Positions 1 through 9,248 of a DNA stretch of 64,000 bases are shown here, piece after piece (the stretch's first letter is position 1; each line of letters begins with the position of its first letter). Source of the stretch: Halalkalibacter urbisdiaboli. Lineage in GTDB: Bacteria; Bacillota; Bacilli; Bacillales; Bacillaceae_D. Location: the NCBI RefSeq assembly GCF_002156385.1, contig NZ_MVJM01000003.1, forward strand, positions 917,504-981,503. The letters run 5' to 3'. The notes beneath the pieces are model-generated. The model was given only the letters and a program-made list of their open reading frames with translations. It searched no databases and was not told the DNA's origin. Made by a program: the position numbers and the translations under genes.

Positions 1-585
1 TCGTTCCTGAACCGCCGTACTTTGTAAAATGTCTCTGCCGAGTTCCCCACTGAATTGTCCTTCTTCGAGGTTTGTTACAACCATCATTAAAGATGCCCCT
101 GTCTCAGCTGCGACCTCTGGAATCCCTTGTAAAGGTTGGGGATCTAGTGTACCATCCCGTCGAACCTCATAGCTAAAAGGTGCTAAATAAGTTAAATAAG
201 GTCCAGCTGCTCTTGCATCAGCTAAAAGAGCTGGGCTTACTGTCCCGCCACGGGGCTCAATATACGCATTTGTTTCGACATTTCGTTTTGGTAATGGCGG
301 AAGGTAAAGTCGAAAGCCAATCGGAAGTTGTTGATTTGGATCAATTCGATTTATTTCAGCTAACTGTACATAATTTAAACCAAAGCGTTGAGCGATCGAC
401 CACAAACTATCACCAGATTGAACCCAATAAAACCTTCCTTGAATTGGTATGACAAGTGCCTGCCCAACTACTAATTGACTAGGGTCGGGGATTTGATTGG
501 CTTGAACAATTTGTTCAACAGAAGTGTTATAAGCTTGAGCAAGATTCCATAAAGACTCTCCGGCTTGAATAACATGGATTTGCAT
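1..585 (-). CDS. sleL: LysM-GH18 spore cortex-lytic/germination enzyme (SleL/YaaH type), C-terminus beyond window
   Basis: The first 195 residues of a minus-strand gene are visible; it runs off the left edge. Two LysM peptidoglycan-binding domains come first (about residues 2-46, with HVIQAGESLW, and 50-96, with YWVQSGDSLW). From about residue 100 the start of a glycoside hydrolase 18 domain follows (YLTYLAPFSYEV...). This order is that of SleL/YaaH/YdhD, N-acetylglucosaminidases that degrade cortex fragments during spore germination. The ATG at 585 begins directly at the LysM domain with no signal peptide, as is usual for spore-deposited SleL. The catalytic DxxDxDxE motif lies outside the window, so the exact paralogue (SleL, YaaH or YdhD) cannot be settled. 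Confidence 0.88.
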   Translation of the reverse strand, partial: MQIHVIQAGESLWNLAQAYNTSVEQIVQANQIPDPSQLVVGQALVIPIQGRFYWVQSGDSLWSIAQRFGLNYVQLAEINRIDPNQQLPIGFRLYLPPLPKRNVETNAYIEPRGGTVSPALLADARAAGPYLTYLAPFSYEVRRDGTLDPQPLQGIPEVAAETGASLMMVVTNLEEGQFSGELGRDILQSTAVQER

Positions 586-693
586 AGTATACTCCGCTCC
601 ATTCATCGTTTATTAACGTTATACCGTATATTTATGAATGGGCGTGCTAGATATTCACTTAATATCGAATTCATTCCATAATTTACAAAGAAA

Positions 694-725
694 GCCCGTT
701 AAATAGATGATTCCATTTAACGGGC
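694..725 (-). terminator. Rho-independent terminator of the pectinase operon
   Basis: A perfect 11-bp stem (GCCCGTTAAAT / ATTTAACGGGC) with a 10-nt loop is followed on the minus strand by a T-rich tract. It lies just past the pectinase stop codon. Confidence 0.85.
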
Positions 726-732
726 TAAAACG

Positions 733-3700
733 TTATTCGGCTTTTGGATTCCAGCCTTTTAATACATTTTCAATCGTCCAATCGGCCGCTTCCTCATCGG
801 TTAATAACCTTCTAGAGTCTGTCTCTTCTTGAATTGCGCCTGGGCCGTGGTTGTTATACTCGTAAAATCTAGCATCTTTGTGCGAGAAACCAGACATGTC
901 AGTCCACCCTTGCTTGTGAATGTGATCACCAAGGTAACTGTCCATGAACACCACACTTGCGATTGCATCTGGATTACCGCCTGGATGCCATGGTCTTCCT
1001 AAGTACACGGTTCCAGGTGCTGCATCACTTGTTAATTCACAATTAAGGAACAAGTAACCATAAGGCTCTGTAATCATTGTGCTTGCAGCCGTGATATAGC
1101 CATTGTTTGTTGACGAACCTCTGTCTAATGAGTGAATGACCGTATCTTCAAAAACAGCACGGGCTCCGCCGAAGATAAAGTCGACATCACCTTCAATATA
1201 GCTCTGATAAAAATACTGTGTACCGCCATTGGTTAACAGTGTATCCTGGTTTCCTAAAAAGCGAACATTTTTAAACGTCATTCTCTCACCACTTGAGTTG
1301 ACAGCTACTGCTTGTTTTCCATCTGTTTCTGTACGCTCATCAAATGAGTTTTCAAATGTTAAGTTTTCGGCAGTGAAGTCATCTGCTTGTAAAAACGCAG
1401 TTGCACTACCACTTGTGCCGAGGGTTCCGCCAACCCCATTTTCACGACCAGCATAATTGTCATACGTGATGACCGTCTCCTCTGCACTTTCACCAATTAA
1501 CGTAACTTTTGGTTTATTCGCAGGTATACGAATCACTTCTTTATATACCCCATTTTTAATACGGATGGTTACTGGTTCAGAATTATTCGTCGGTATTGCA
1601 TCGATAGCAGCTTGAACCGATTCATAATCACCTAAACCTGCTTGATCGACAACTAATTCATTTTCTAGCTCGCTTAGCTGCTTCGTGACGTCTTCCATCT
1701 TTTCTGTTTCACCTGCGACTAACGTTCTTCCATATTCATCTTTTGATTTTGTATTTGTTACTTGAGCATACACGTTCTTCTCAAAATAACCGGTTGATTT
1801 TGCAACTTCGAGTAACTGTTGGGCGTAGTTACCACCCCATGAATAACCATCACGACGTTCTTTTTCAATTTCTTGAATTGTTCGTTTAATTACCCCATCA
1901 CGTCCAGAGAAAATTGGTTCATTGGTGCCAATTTCATAGAAACGATACCATGTTACGGCATTAGGATCTTCGACGAAATATTCCCCATTTGGATCTGCAC
2001 TTACATAACGGATCCCGTCAAGCTTTACATCATCAAACCACTGTAAGGCACCTAAAATTGCTTGTTTGATTTCAGGTGTTTGTTCAGGTCGTGACATAAG
2101 GAAGCGGACAATACCAACAGCCTCTGAGCCTGACAATGACGGATGTTCATACGAACGTCCTCCTCTTGGTTCATACGTTTCACGGTCGTGCTGTGCACTC
2201 CAGCCTAGTAATTGGCCATCTACTTCAATTTGTGATTTTAAGATATAGTCGACACCACGTTCAACGGAATCCTGCAATCTTTCGACATAGTCATCACTAA
2301 TTAAATCTCCGTTGAAAGGATATTGTCTATTCATTGCTGCTTCCATTAGTTCAAGGACATTAACCATTGCCTCATCGTTAAAGGTCACATGATTAGAGTA
2401 ATAGACACTGCTTCCAGGAGTAGCTCGTTCTGGATAAACCTGTGGAAAGCCTCCTGTTTCAACTTGTAAGTTAAAAAGGAAGTCAATTCCCTTTATGATG
2501 CTTTGTTTTAATTCTTCGTCACCAGTTTCATTGTAGACTTGCGCTAGGAAATTTAATTCCTTAATGGTAGCATCATTATCAATCATACCAAGCTCTTCTC
2601 CATTTGGCCCTAACCATACAGAGCGTTGCTTTACCCCATCCCATGTTTGACTATAATCAATTCCCTTTGAGAAACCACCATGATCCATTTGCCATGAGAC
2701 CATGTTTTCTGCTCGTTCTATTGCAGCTTCAAGGTCACCAGAGAAAGTAGGTTCGTCTAGTTCCCAGTTGAATTTGGCATTTTCATTCCATTGTTGCTTG
2801 CTTTCAAATACTAAAACAGTTTGGCCGAATTTGTTTACAGCTTGAGCGGCTTTTGTAATTGGAAGAGCTTTTAAGCCTGGGCTTAACGTTTCCCATCTAC
2901 CCGTTGGTGACATGATTGAGATGTCATCAAAATCAAAGTCTTCGAAATACCCATTTAATGTTACGGTAACAATATGAGGTGATACCGAATGCACACCGAC
3001 AACATTAACTTCTTTTGCTTCATTGCCTTCAACAATTCGCTCGACAATTTGTTTTGCTTCAGCAACCGTTACTGATTTTTTTGGACTAAAGCCACCGTTT
3101 TTTGGATTCATATAGCCATTACTTGCTACGGCTCCAATTGCCCCCTTAGTTTTCTCTGGAATGTTATCATCCGCAGCATCAGGGTTCGGTTCTAAGTTAA
3201 GTACAGAGGCAATCATAACAGCCGCGTCATGACGATTTAATAAGTCATTCGGTGCAACATTCCCTTCACTATCTGTCGGAAGATAGCCTGCATCTTCGGA
3301 AGCTTCTACAACATACGAATACCACTCGTCTAGTGAAACCTCTCCTACCGCTGAATCTAATTCAATATTCTTAAATGTGTCGTTCTTAGTGAACCCAAAT
3401 GCATCGTTAATAAGAGACATGAATTCGATACGAGTAATAGGCTCTTGCTCTTGCTTTTGTTCAGAGGCTATTAGGCCTAGTTTATTTAGTTTTTTCATTT
3501 GTAAACCACTAAGAATTTCTGTTAGCTCAACTTCTTCTAGTTCAACAACATCCTCTACGTCACCGGATTTATTATGGATGCGAAGATGATCAATATTCGC
3601 ACCACCACTAGAGGCAATTCCTGTAGCTCGAATAACATTCTTACCAGCTTGTAGTATTGTTTTCATTGTTGTTGTTTGCCATCCAGCCCAATCACCTGTC

Positions 3701-5094
3701 GGATCAAAAGCTAACTCAGGGTTCGCTACCTCTCCATTTACTAGGATTTCGGCAGGACGTTTATCCGTGCCTCCATGTGCATAGCGAAATTCCAATGTGT
3801 ATTCATCTGTAGCTGGAATATCAACGGTCCATTCAATCCAACCACCTGGCGCATTAGGATTATAATCAGCAAAGCCTGTCCCCGTAAAGCCAATATGTTT
3901 ATTATCAATGATAACAGCATGGTGTTCAGCGTCTTCTGCCTCGCTTATAATATCAACCTCTTTGTAAACATTAACATGATCGATATTTGCTCCTCCATTC
4001 GAAGCAATACCGGTAGCACGAATTACATTTTTTCCAGCCTTCAAATTTGCTTTCATGGAAGTTGTTATCCAATTAGCCCAATCTCCACTTGGATCAAAAG
4101 GAAGCTCGGCTTCAACGACTTCATCATTCACTCGAATTTCTGCTGGTCTTTTATCTGTGCCTCCATGTGCATAACGGAAGTCTAATGTATACTCGCCATC
4201 TTCAGGGACATCAACGGTCCATTCAATATATCCGCCTGGTGCATTAGGTGCATAATCGACAAATCCTGAACCTGTAAAGCCAACATGTTTGTTGTCGATA
4301 ATTGCATTATGTAAATCTCCATGCTCTGCTTCATAAATCCCCACGCCTGTCATAGTTGCTGGTTCATCTTTATCAGGGCTAGGCTCTTCTTCATTAACTG
4401 GCTTTTCTTCTATAGGAGGGAAACCAGACACCGTTACATCATCAATATAATGGCCGAGTGTTTTACTATTTGGTGTAAAAGATTCAAAGAAGTCAATAAT
4501 TGCTGTTTGCTGATGAAAAGGTGCACCTTCTATTTTCATTTCACCATTAATCTTAACGTCAGTCGTTTGTGCGTCTGTATCCATTACGATTTCAAGTTCA
4601 TACCATTTGTTCTCTTCAACCGTAATCAATGACTCATGTGATTGATCTCCATGTCGGTACGTTAAGTTTCCTGAATTCGTTTCAATAACGACTGCTGTTT
4701 TTCCTTCACCCTTGATTCTTGCTACCTTTGTTGCACTCGTATATTCAGGTTGCATAAATTTCATTTTAAAAGTGACAACACCTGTCACAGGCTCAAAATC
4801 TTTACTTAATATGACATTCGTTTGTTCACTCGTATCATCTAAATAAACACTTTTGTTTTCGCTTTCAAGGTCCTCCGAAATTCGTACAGTCCCTCCGCTT
4901 TCAGCCACAGTATAACCAGAAGGTACAGCTCCAGTCTCATCCTGCTCGAAATTACTCTCCAACACGATTTTCAAATCTGCTTCCTCCGCTGATACCCCGT
5001 TCGGTACAGGAACCGCTGACATGACACTCATTGCTGTAAAAGCACTAATAAATGAGATTTTGCCAAATTGATTAATACGTTTTGATGGTTTCAT
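733..5094 (-). CDS. Secreted, S-layer-anchored multidomain pectinase: CBM35 x2, SLH, PL10 pectate lyase, CE8 pectin methylesterase
   Basis: A 1453-residue exported enzyme. A signal peptide (about residues 1-36, ending VSA) is followed by a beta-sandwich laminin-G/DUF1080-like domain (40-225) and an acidic linker. Two near-identical CBM35-like carbohydrate-binding modules come next (about 253-378 and 381-508; both have HGGTDKRPAEI and RATGIAS). SLH-like repeats (about 540-700) would hold the protein on the S-layer or cell wall. A PL10 pectate lyase (about 790-1100; WQMDHGGFSKG, GGRSYEHPSLSG) precedes a CE8 pectin methylesterase (about 1148-1453; QDTL, DFIFGG, LGRPW motifs). The esterase would demethylate pectin and the lyase would cut the resulting polygalacturonate, on one polypeptide. 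The start has an AAAGGAG site. An AraC regulator lies upstream on the same strand. Confidence 0.93.
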   Translation of the reverse strand: MKPSKRINQFGKISFISAFTAMSVMSAVPVPNGVSAEEADLKIVLESNFEQDETGAVPSGYTVAESGGTVRISEDLESENKSVYLDDTSEQTNVILSKDFEPVTGVVTFKMKFMQPEYTSATKVARIKGEGKTAVVIETNSGNLTYRHGDQSHESLITVEENKWYELEIVMDTDAQTTDVKINGEMKIEGAPFHQQTAIIDFFESFTPNSKTLGHYIDDVTVSGFPPIEEKPVNEEEPSPDKDEPATMTGVGIYEAEHGDLHNAIIDNKHVGFTGSGFVDYAPNAPGGYIEWTVDVPEDGEYTLDFRYAHGGTDKRPAEIRVNDEVVEAELPFDPSGDWANWITTSMKANLKAGKNVIRATGIASNGGANIDHVNVYKEVDIISEAEDAEHHAVIIDNKHIGFTGTGFADYNPNAPGGWIEWTVDIPATDEYTLEFRYAHGGTDKRPAEILVNGEVANPELAFDPTGDWAGWQTTTMKTILQAGKNVIRATGIASSGGANIDHLRIHNKSGDVEDVVELEEVELTEILSGLQMKKLNKLGLIASEQKQEQEPITRIEFMSLINDAFGFTKNDTFKNIELDSAVGEVSLDEWYSYVVEASEDAGYLPTDSEGNVAPNDLLNRHDAAVMIASVLNLEPNPDAADDNIPEKTKGAIGAVASNGYMNPKNGGFSPKKSVTVAEAKQIVERIVEGNEAKEVNVVGVHSVSPHIVTVTLNGYFEDFDFDDISIMSPTGRWETLSPGLKALPITKAAQAVNKFGQTVLVFESKQQWNENAKFNWELDEPTFSGDLEAAIERAENMVSWQMDHGGFSKGIDYSQTWDGVKQRSVWLGPNGEELGMIDNDATIKELNFLAQVYNETGDEELKQSIIKGIDFLFNLQVETGGFPQVYPERATPGSSVYYSNHVTFNDEAMVNVLELMEAAMNRQYPFNGDLISDDYVERLQDSVERGVDYILKSQIEVDGQLLGWSAQHDRETYEPRGGRSYEHPSLSGSEAVGIVRFLMSRPEQTPEIKQAILGALQWFDDVKLDGIRYVSADPNGEYFVEDPNAVTWYRFYEIGTNEPIFSGRDGVIKRTIQEIEKERRDGYSWGGNYAQQLLEVAKSTGYFEKNVYAQVTNTKSKDEYGRTLVAGETEKMEDVTKQLSELENELVVDQAGLGDYESVQAAIDAIPTNNSEPVTIRIKNGVYKEVIRIPANKPKVTLIGESAEETVITYDNYAGRENGVGGTLGTSGSATAFLQADDFTAENLTFENSFDERTETDGKQAVAVNSSGERMTFKNVRFLGNQDTLLTNGGTQYFYQSYIEGDVDFIFGGARAVFEDTVIHSLDRGSSTNNGYITAASTMITEPYGYLFLNCELTSDAAPGTVYLGRPWHPGGNPDAIASVVFMDSYLGDHIHKQGWTDMSGFSHKDARFYEYNNHGPGAIQEETDSRRLLTDEEAADWTIENVLKGWNPKAE

Positions 5095-5178
5095 TCTTTT
5101 TCTCCTTTCAAACTATCGATATTTAATTCTGAATATTCCGTCTATTTTCTGTTGACCACCTCCTTTTAATCGTCAGTT

Positions 5179-6051
5179 TTAATAAAATTTAACTAGGTTT
5201 GTTGCAGATATATCACGGTATTGTTTTGGAGTCATATGAACAACCTTCTTGAAACTTCGTATAAAATTGGAATTCGTAACAAACCCGACTCTCTTCGAAA
5301 TATCTTGAATCGTCATATCTGTATTCGTAAGCAATTTTTTAGCTTCGTGTACTCGCCTCTGCTGAATATATTGTTGAATCGTTAATCCAAATTCTTTTTT
5401 AAAAAAATGGCATAAATAAAATTTATTTAAATGTAAATTTGCTGCAATTTCTTCTAAGGTCCATGATGTATCCCAAACTGAATTAAGCTCCTTCAGCACT
5501 TTTTCAAGCATAGATACTTTGTCTGAAGAAGTGTTTGAAATCGGAATTTTATTAGTAGGTGCTTTTATTTCACGACAAATAAATAAAAATAATTCACATA
5601 GATACAACTCAAGCGCATTTTTTTGTCCCCAGTTGTCTTCATGATTAAATTCAAATAATAGCCTGTCCATAATATGCTGGAATTGCTGCGCTTGCCAAGG
5701 TGAGAAATGTAAAATGTGATGAGGATATGGTAATGACTCTAGAAATACCTTTAATTCAGTCAATAAATTACTAGGGTTAGAAAAGAAGTCTTCATCAAAT
5801 TGCAAAACCATACGTTCGTATGGAATATCTTGCTGTGCATGAACTTTGTGTAATTCTTCGGCATTATAAAAAAGGACCTGCCCTTTTGTCATATGATAAA
5901 CCTTTTCTTCAAAAATATATTGAGCTTCACCTTTAATCATCCAAACAACTTCATAACCTGGATGAGAATGAAAGTTTATAGGAATACGGTAATCATCCTT
6001 TAACTCTATACAAAAACGATTGTGTTCAAATAATTTTTGTCGATCTTTCAT
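5179..6051 (-). CDS. AraC-family transcriptional regulator with N-terminal cupin sensor
   Basis: An N-terminal cupin-like sugar-sensing region (HSHPGYEVVWMIKGEAQY) is followed by a C-terminal pair of helix-turn-helix motifs (about residues 190-285; DTSWTLEEIAANLHLNKFYL and the AraC signature region around DISKRVGF). The nearest good Shine-Dalgarno (AAGGA) fits the ATG at 6051 better than the ATG at 6057, which touches it. The gene ends 84 nt before the pectinase start on the same strand, so it probably controls that gene in response to pectin-derived sugars. This role is inferred from position; the ligand is not visible. Confidence 0.88.
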   Translation of the reverse strand: MKDRQKLFEHNRFCIELKDDYRIPINFHSHPGYEVVWMIKGEAQYIFEEKVYHMTKGQVLFYNAEELHKVHAQQDIPYERMVLQFDEDFFSNPSNLLTELKVFLESLPYPHHILHFSPWQAQQFQHIMDRLLFEFNHEDNWGQKNALELYLCELFLFICREIKAPTNKIPISNTSSDKVSMLEKVLKELNSVWDTSWTLEEIAANLHLNKFYLCHFFKKEFGLTIQQYIQQRRVHEAKKLLTNTDMTIQDISKRVGFVTNSNFIRSFKKVVHMTPKQYRDISATNLVKFY

Positions 6052-6087
6052 AGTCATTCCTTCTTTCCTTAAACATTCACCACATAA

Positions 6088-6111
6088 AGAAAGCGATTAC
6101 AAAGGTAATCG
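6088..6111. promoter_or_regulatory. cre-like CcpA site overlapping a CGATTAC palindrome upstream of the araC-pectinase unit
   Basis: Positions 6088-6101 read AGAAAGCGATTACA, which matches the catabolite responsive element consensus TGWAANCGNTNWCA except at the first base. The adjacent inverted repeat CGATTAC-N4-GTAATCG (6094-6111) could be the AraC operator. It lies 37-60 nt upstream of the regulator's start codon. This suggests glucose repression of pectin degradation. Confidence 0.55.
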
Positions 6112-6440
6112 TAACATGATAAAAACAGAAAAAATATCCTTTAATTGTCCTAAATGTGTGCAAATATTGCTCTAATCGGATTAAATTATCTTATTTGAAA
6201 AACGGGAGTTATTTACCTAGAACATTTTACATCCTTCTCTTTCAATACCCTAGCACTACAATACTCTTACGGTTTACCATTAATTGTAAGATGGTATCAG
6301 TATAAAGACTTAAGTCCTGTGCTTTCGCTAAAAAACAACAATTTTCATAGCAATATTTACGCGTTTTTCTTCAAGAGAGGAAGTTTCACTTATTGAATTA
6401 CGTTTTTTACAAAGATAATAAGTCGTAATTTGTCGATATG
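6112..6440. other. Intergenic stretch between divergent araC and diguanylate cyclase genes
   Basis: AT-rich and without an open frame of note. It should contain the leftward promoter of the araC-pectinase unit. I see no repeats or strong hairpins beyond the cre/palindrome region at its left end. Confidence 0.5.
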
Positions 6441-6449
6441 TGTTATGAT
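6441..6449 (+). promoter_or_regulatory. Putative extended -10 promoter of the diguanylate cyclase gene
   Basis: TGTTATGAT is an extended -10 element (TG-N-TATGAT) about 49 nt before the ATG. No convincing -35 is visible, which is typical of extended -10 promoters. Confidence 0.4.
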
Positions 6450-6497
6450 GAGTTTAATATGCATTAAATTATTTCGATTTAACATAGGAGTTCAGTG

Positions 6498-8039
6498 ATG
6501 AAGAAACTTAAACCTCTCTTTTACTCTAAGCTTTATACGATTGCTGTTACGTTAGTACTAGTACATATTATATTGAATGAACTAGTTTTATCCCTACTCT
6601 TATCAAGTGATAGTTTATGGGTTAAACTAATCGAACATCTAATATTTGTGATGATTATTATCCCAATTTTATTTTTGGTTACAAAAAAGGTAAATAAGAT
6701 TTCCGATGAATTAAAAGTCAAAGATAAAAAGTTAAGCGAAATTGAGATTGATTTAAAACACATTTTTAATAATCCGAATGCTTGTTATTATCAAGTGAAT
6801 ATCCTAACAGGAGATTTAAAAATTTCAACTGGTATGGAGCGTCTAGTTGGTATATCTTTAGTTAAATTAAGAGAAAACCTATTACAATGGAAACAAGTCA
6901 TTCATCCTGATGATGTTCATTCTATTGAAGTGTTCCAACCACAAGATCTATTATTTAAAAAAACAAAACAGGAATACAGAATTATAAGACCTGACGGCAA
7001 TATAAGATGGGTCGAGGAACATCGAATGCCCATCTTTAATGACGCAGGTAAAATGATCAAGCTTAATGTCATCCTACATGATGTGACTGAGACAAAAAAA
7101 TATCAACAAGAGCTCAAACGCCAAACTGAGCAATTAGCTGTTAGCGAAGAGAAATATCGTTCTGTGGTTGAGCTGTCACCAAATATAATTCTTATCCATC
7201 GACAAGGAAAGATCGTTTATGTAAACCCAGCGACGATCGATTTATTAGGGACTGGTGATAACCTTCTCAATCAGTCGGTAGACCAATTCATTCAACCTAA
7301 TAAAGTGACTCCGACTCGCAAAGGTGGTATGCAGCTTGTCACGATTACTACTCAACATGGCCAGACATTTGATATAGAAATGGCGACGGCTGAAATAATT
7401 TATGAGGGAAATCCTGCTACTTTAAACATTGGAAGAGATATTACTTGGCAAAAAAGAAAAGAAGATAAACTGAAAACCCTTGCCTATTATGACGAACTAA
7501 CTGAATTACCAAACCGACGTTTGCTTCTAGAAAATCTAAAAAAATCAATTGCTCGCTCAAAAAGGCATCATCACATGTTATCTGTTTTATTTATCGATTT
7601 GGATGGCTTCAAGCGAGTTAATGATACGCTTGGTCATGAAATGGGAGACTCTCTCTTAATCGAGGTCGGAAAAAAATTAACTGAATGTGTTCGAGAAGGT
7701 GATACGGTTTCTCGACTTGGTGGAGATGAATTTATCATTCTACTAGAGGAAATAACCGAAAGTGAAGCCTCCGAAGTATCGGAACGAATTATTGAACAAT
7801 TATCAGAGCCTTTTTTGATAAATGAGGAAACTGTACAAATTTCACCAAGTATTGGTATTAGTATTTTTCCGAATCATGGTGAAACGGACGAAGATTTAAT
7901 TAAACATGCAGATAAGGCAATGTACTTTGCAAAGAAAAATGGGAAAAATAACTTTAAAATCTACAACCCCGAAATTGAGATTTCTGTTCAAAAGAAGTTT
8001 GACTTCTTCGAAAAGATCGTGAGTCATTTTCAAAAATAA
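6498..8039 (+). CDS. Membrane-anchored diguanylate cyclase (2 TM, PAS-PAS-GGDEF)
   Basis: Makes cyclic di-GMP from two GTP. Two N-terminal membrane helices (about residues 10-33 and 42-64) are followed by two PAS/PAC sensor domains (about 80-205 and 215-325) and a GGDEF domain (about 330-500). The catalytic GGDEF is intact near residue 407. An RxxD product-inhibition site (REGD) lies exactly five residues before it, so the enzyme should be active and feedback controlled. No EAL domain is present. The ATG at 6498 is preferred over the GTG three bases earlier because it is better spaced from ATAGGAG. The gene stands alone, with a convergent terminator behind it. The stimulus is unknown. Confidence 0.92.
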   Translation: MKKLKPLFYSKLYTIAVTLVLVHIILNELVLSLLLSSDSLWVKLIEHLIFVMIIIPILFLVTKKVNKISDELKVKDKKLSEIEIDLKHIFNNPNACYYQVNILTGDLKISTGMERLVGISLVKLRENLLQWKQVIHPDDVHSIEVFQPQDLLFKKTKQEYRIIRPDGNIRWVEEHRMPIFNDAGKMIKLNVILHDVTETKKYQQELKRQTEQLAVSEEKYRSVVELSPNIILIHRQGKIVYVNPATIDLLGTGDNLLNQSVDQFIQPNKVTPTRKGGMQLVTITTQHGQTFDIEMATAEIIYEGNPATLNIGRDITWQKRKEDKLKTLAYYDELTELPNRRLLLENLKKSIARSKRHHHMLSVLFIDLDGFKRVNDTLGHEMGDSLLIEVGKKLTECVREGDTVSRLGGDEFIILLEEITESEASEVSERIIEQLSEPFLINEETVQISPSIGISIFPNHGETDEDLIKHADKAMYFAKKNGKNNFKIYNPEIEISVQKKFDFFEKIVSHFQK

Positions 8040-8041
8040 AC

Positions 8042-8083
8042 AAGAGGCTGTACCAAGGTTTAATAACCTAGTACAGCCTCTTC
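8042..8083. terminator. Bidirectional terminator between diguanylate cyclase and terC
   Basis: The outer stem AAGAGGCTGTAC / GTACAGCCTCTT encloses an inner AAGGTT...AACCT stem. It serves both converging genes. The same inner stem recurs at 32042, 49128 and 62813 (see findings). Confidence 0.8.
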
Positions 8084-8132
8084 TGTCTGAATCATAGTTG
8101 ATGCTTTTTCTTTTAACTCCAACACTCTTTTA

Positions 8133-8915
8133 TTACGCACTCTTTTCTTTTGCAGGTTCTTCTTTCTTTTCCTTTGATAAAAACCATCCCCCTAAGGCAA
8201 TCAACACTAGGACAACATAAAATGTTATTTTCCATTCAGGAGACTTAGCAAAGCCCTCAGGTAAAATGGCTAATGCAGGGTGCGACATTGTGTAAACAGA
8301 TAATTTTACTCCTACCCATCCAACAATAACAAAGGCTGCAATTTCAAGACCAGGTCTCGTATGAAGTAAATTAACAAAGAAGTTTGCTGCAAATCTCATA
8401 ATAATTAATCCGATAAAGCCGCCAGCGAAAATAATAAGGAACTTTCCACCATCTAACCCCCCGATATGAGGAAGACCCGTATCAGGAAGTACTACAGCCA
8501 ATGCAACCGCTGCAAGAATCGAATCAACAGCAAACGCAATATCTGCAAGTTCTACCTTGAACACTGTCATCCAAAAACCAGATTTTTTTGTTTCATCCTT
8601 TTGTTTAATAGATTCATCTGCTTTTTTAACAATAACTTTTCTGAAAATATGATTGCAAGCAATGAATAGTAGATATAGTGCACCAATGGCTTGAACTTGC
8701 CATACATCAACTAGAAATGAAATCGCAAAAAGTGAACCAAATCGGAAAACAAATGCTCCGGCAAGACCGTAAAAGAGTGCTTTTTTTCTCTGTTCCTCAG
8801 GAAGATGTTTTACCATTATTGCTAAGACTAATGCATTGTCTGCTGCTAAAAGACCTTCAATCGCGATCAGAAGAAGCAAAACCCAACCATACTCAATTAA
8901 AATAGCTAATTCCAC
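8133..8915 (-). CDS. TerC-family integral membrane protein, probable Mn2+ exporter (YkoY/YceF type)
   Basis: A polytopic membrane protein of 260 residues with the TerC family motifs: acidic residues in helix 1 (IEGLLAADNALVLAIMV) and a second conserved acidic helix (VELADIAFAVDSILAAVAL). Bacillus homologues YkoY and YceF (MeeY/MeeF) export Mn2+ and help load manganese into secreted enzymes. The gene is the last of three behind a yybP-ykoY Mn2+ riboswitch (9734-9830), which supports a manganese role. It starts at GTG 8915, preceded by AAAGGAG. Confidence 0.88.
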   Translation of the reverse strand: MELAILIEYGWVLLLLIAIEGLLAADNALVLAIMVKHLPEEQRKKALFYGLAGAFVFRFGSLFAISFLVDVWQVQAIGALYLLFIACNHIFRKVIVKKADESIKQKDETKKSGFWMTVFKVELADIAFAVDSILAAVALAVVLPDTGLPHIGGLDGGKFLIIFAGGFIGLIIMRFAANFFVNLLHTRPGLEIAAFVIVGWVGVKLSVYTMSHPALAILPEGFAKSPEWKITFYVVLVLIALGGWFLSKEKKEEPAKEKSA

Positions 8916-8942
8916 GTACTATCAATCTCCTTTTTGTTTAAA

Positions 8943-9221
8943 TTATCGTTCAACGTTATATTTATCTTTTAGAGAATCTGGTGCCATTTTGACCATTCTC
9001 TCAAAAATAAACGTTGCAATGACCAAATCATCAATGATCCCAAAAAAGGTTAGAAAATCAGGAAGGATATCAAATGGAAAGATGGCGTAGCCAACGATCA
9101 ACATGACTCCAATTATTTTTTTACTTTTTGAAACCTCTTTTGAGAGAAAATAATCTTTTAAGAACGGCATAAATTTCCATACTTTAAAAATAAACGTCAT
9201 TCTTTTCAATGCTTTTCGCAT
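8943..9221 (-). CDS. YkvA-family (DUF1232) small membrane protein
   Basis: A 92-residue protein with the DUF1232 core (about residues 35-75; FPFDILPDFLTFFGIIDDL), the hallmark of YkvA-like proteins. One or two hydrophobic segments suggest membrane attachment. The molecular function of the family is unknown. It sits between the Spo0M-like gene and terC (27-nt gaps) and should be co-transcribed under the Mn2+ riboswitch. A good AGGTG ribosome binding site precedes the ATG. Confidence 0.8.
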   Translation of the reverse strand: MRKALKRMTFIFKVWKFMPFLKDYFLSKEVSKSKKIIGVMLIVGYAIFPFDILPDFLTFFGIIDDLVIATFIFERMVKMAPDSLKDKYNVER

Positions 9222-9248
9222 CTAATCACCTCAACTAGGTCGTTTTCC

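Noticed and set aside
1229-4632. Plus-strand ORFs inside the pectinase gene
   Set aside because: They lie opposite a clearly coding frame with recognised domains and lack ribosome sites.
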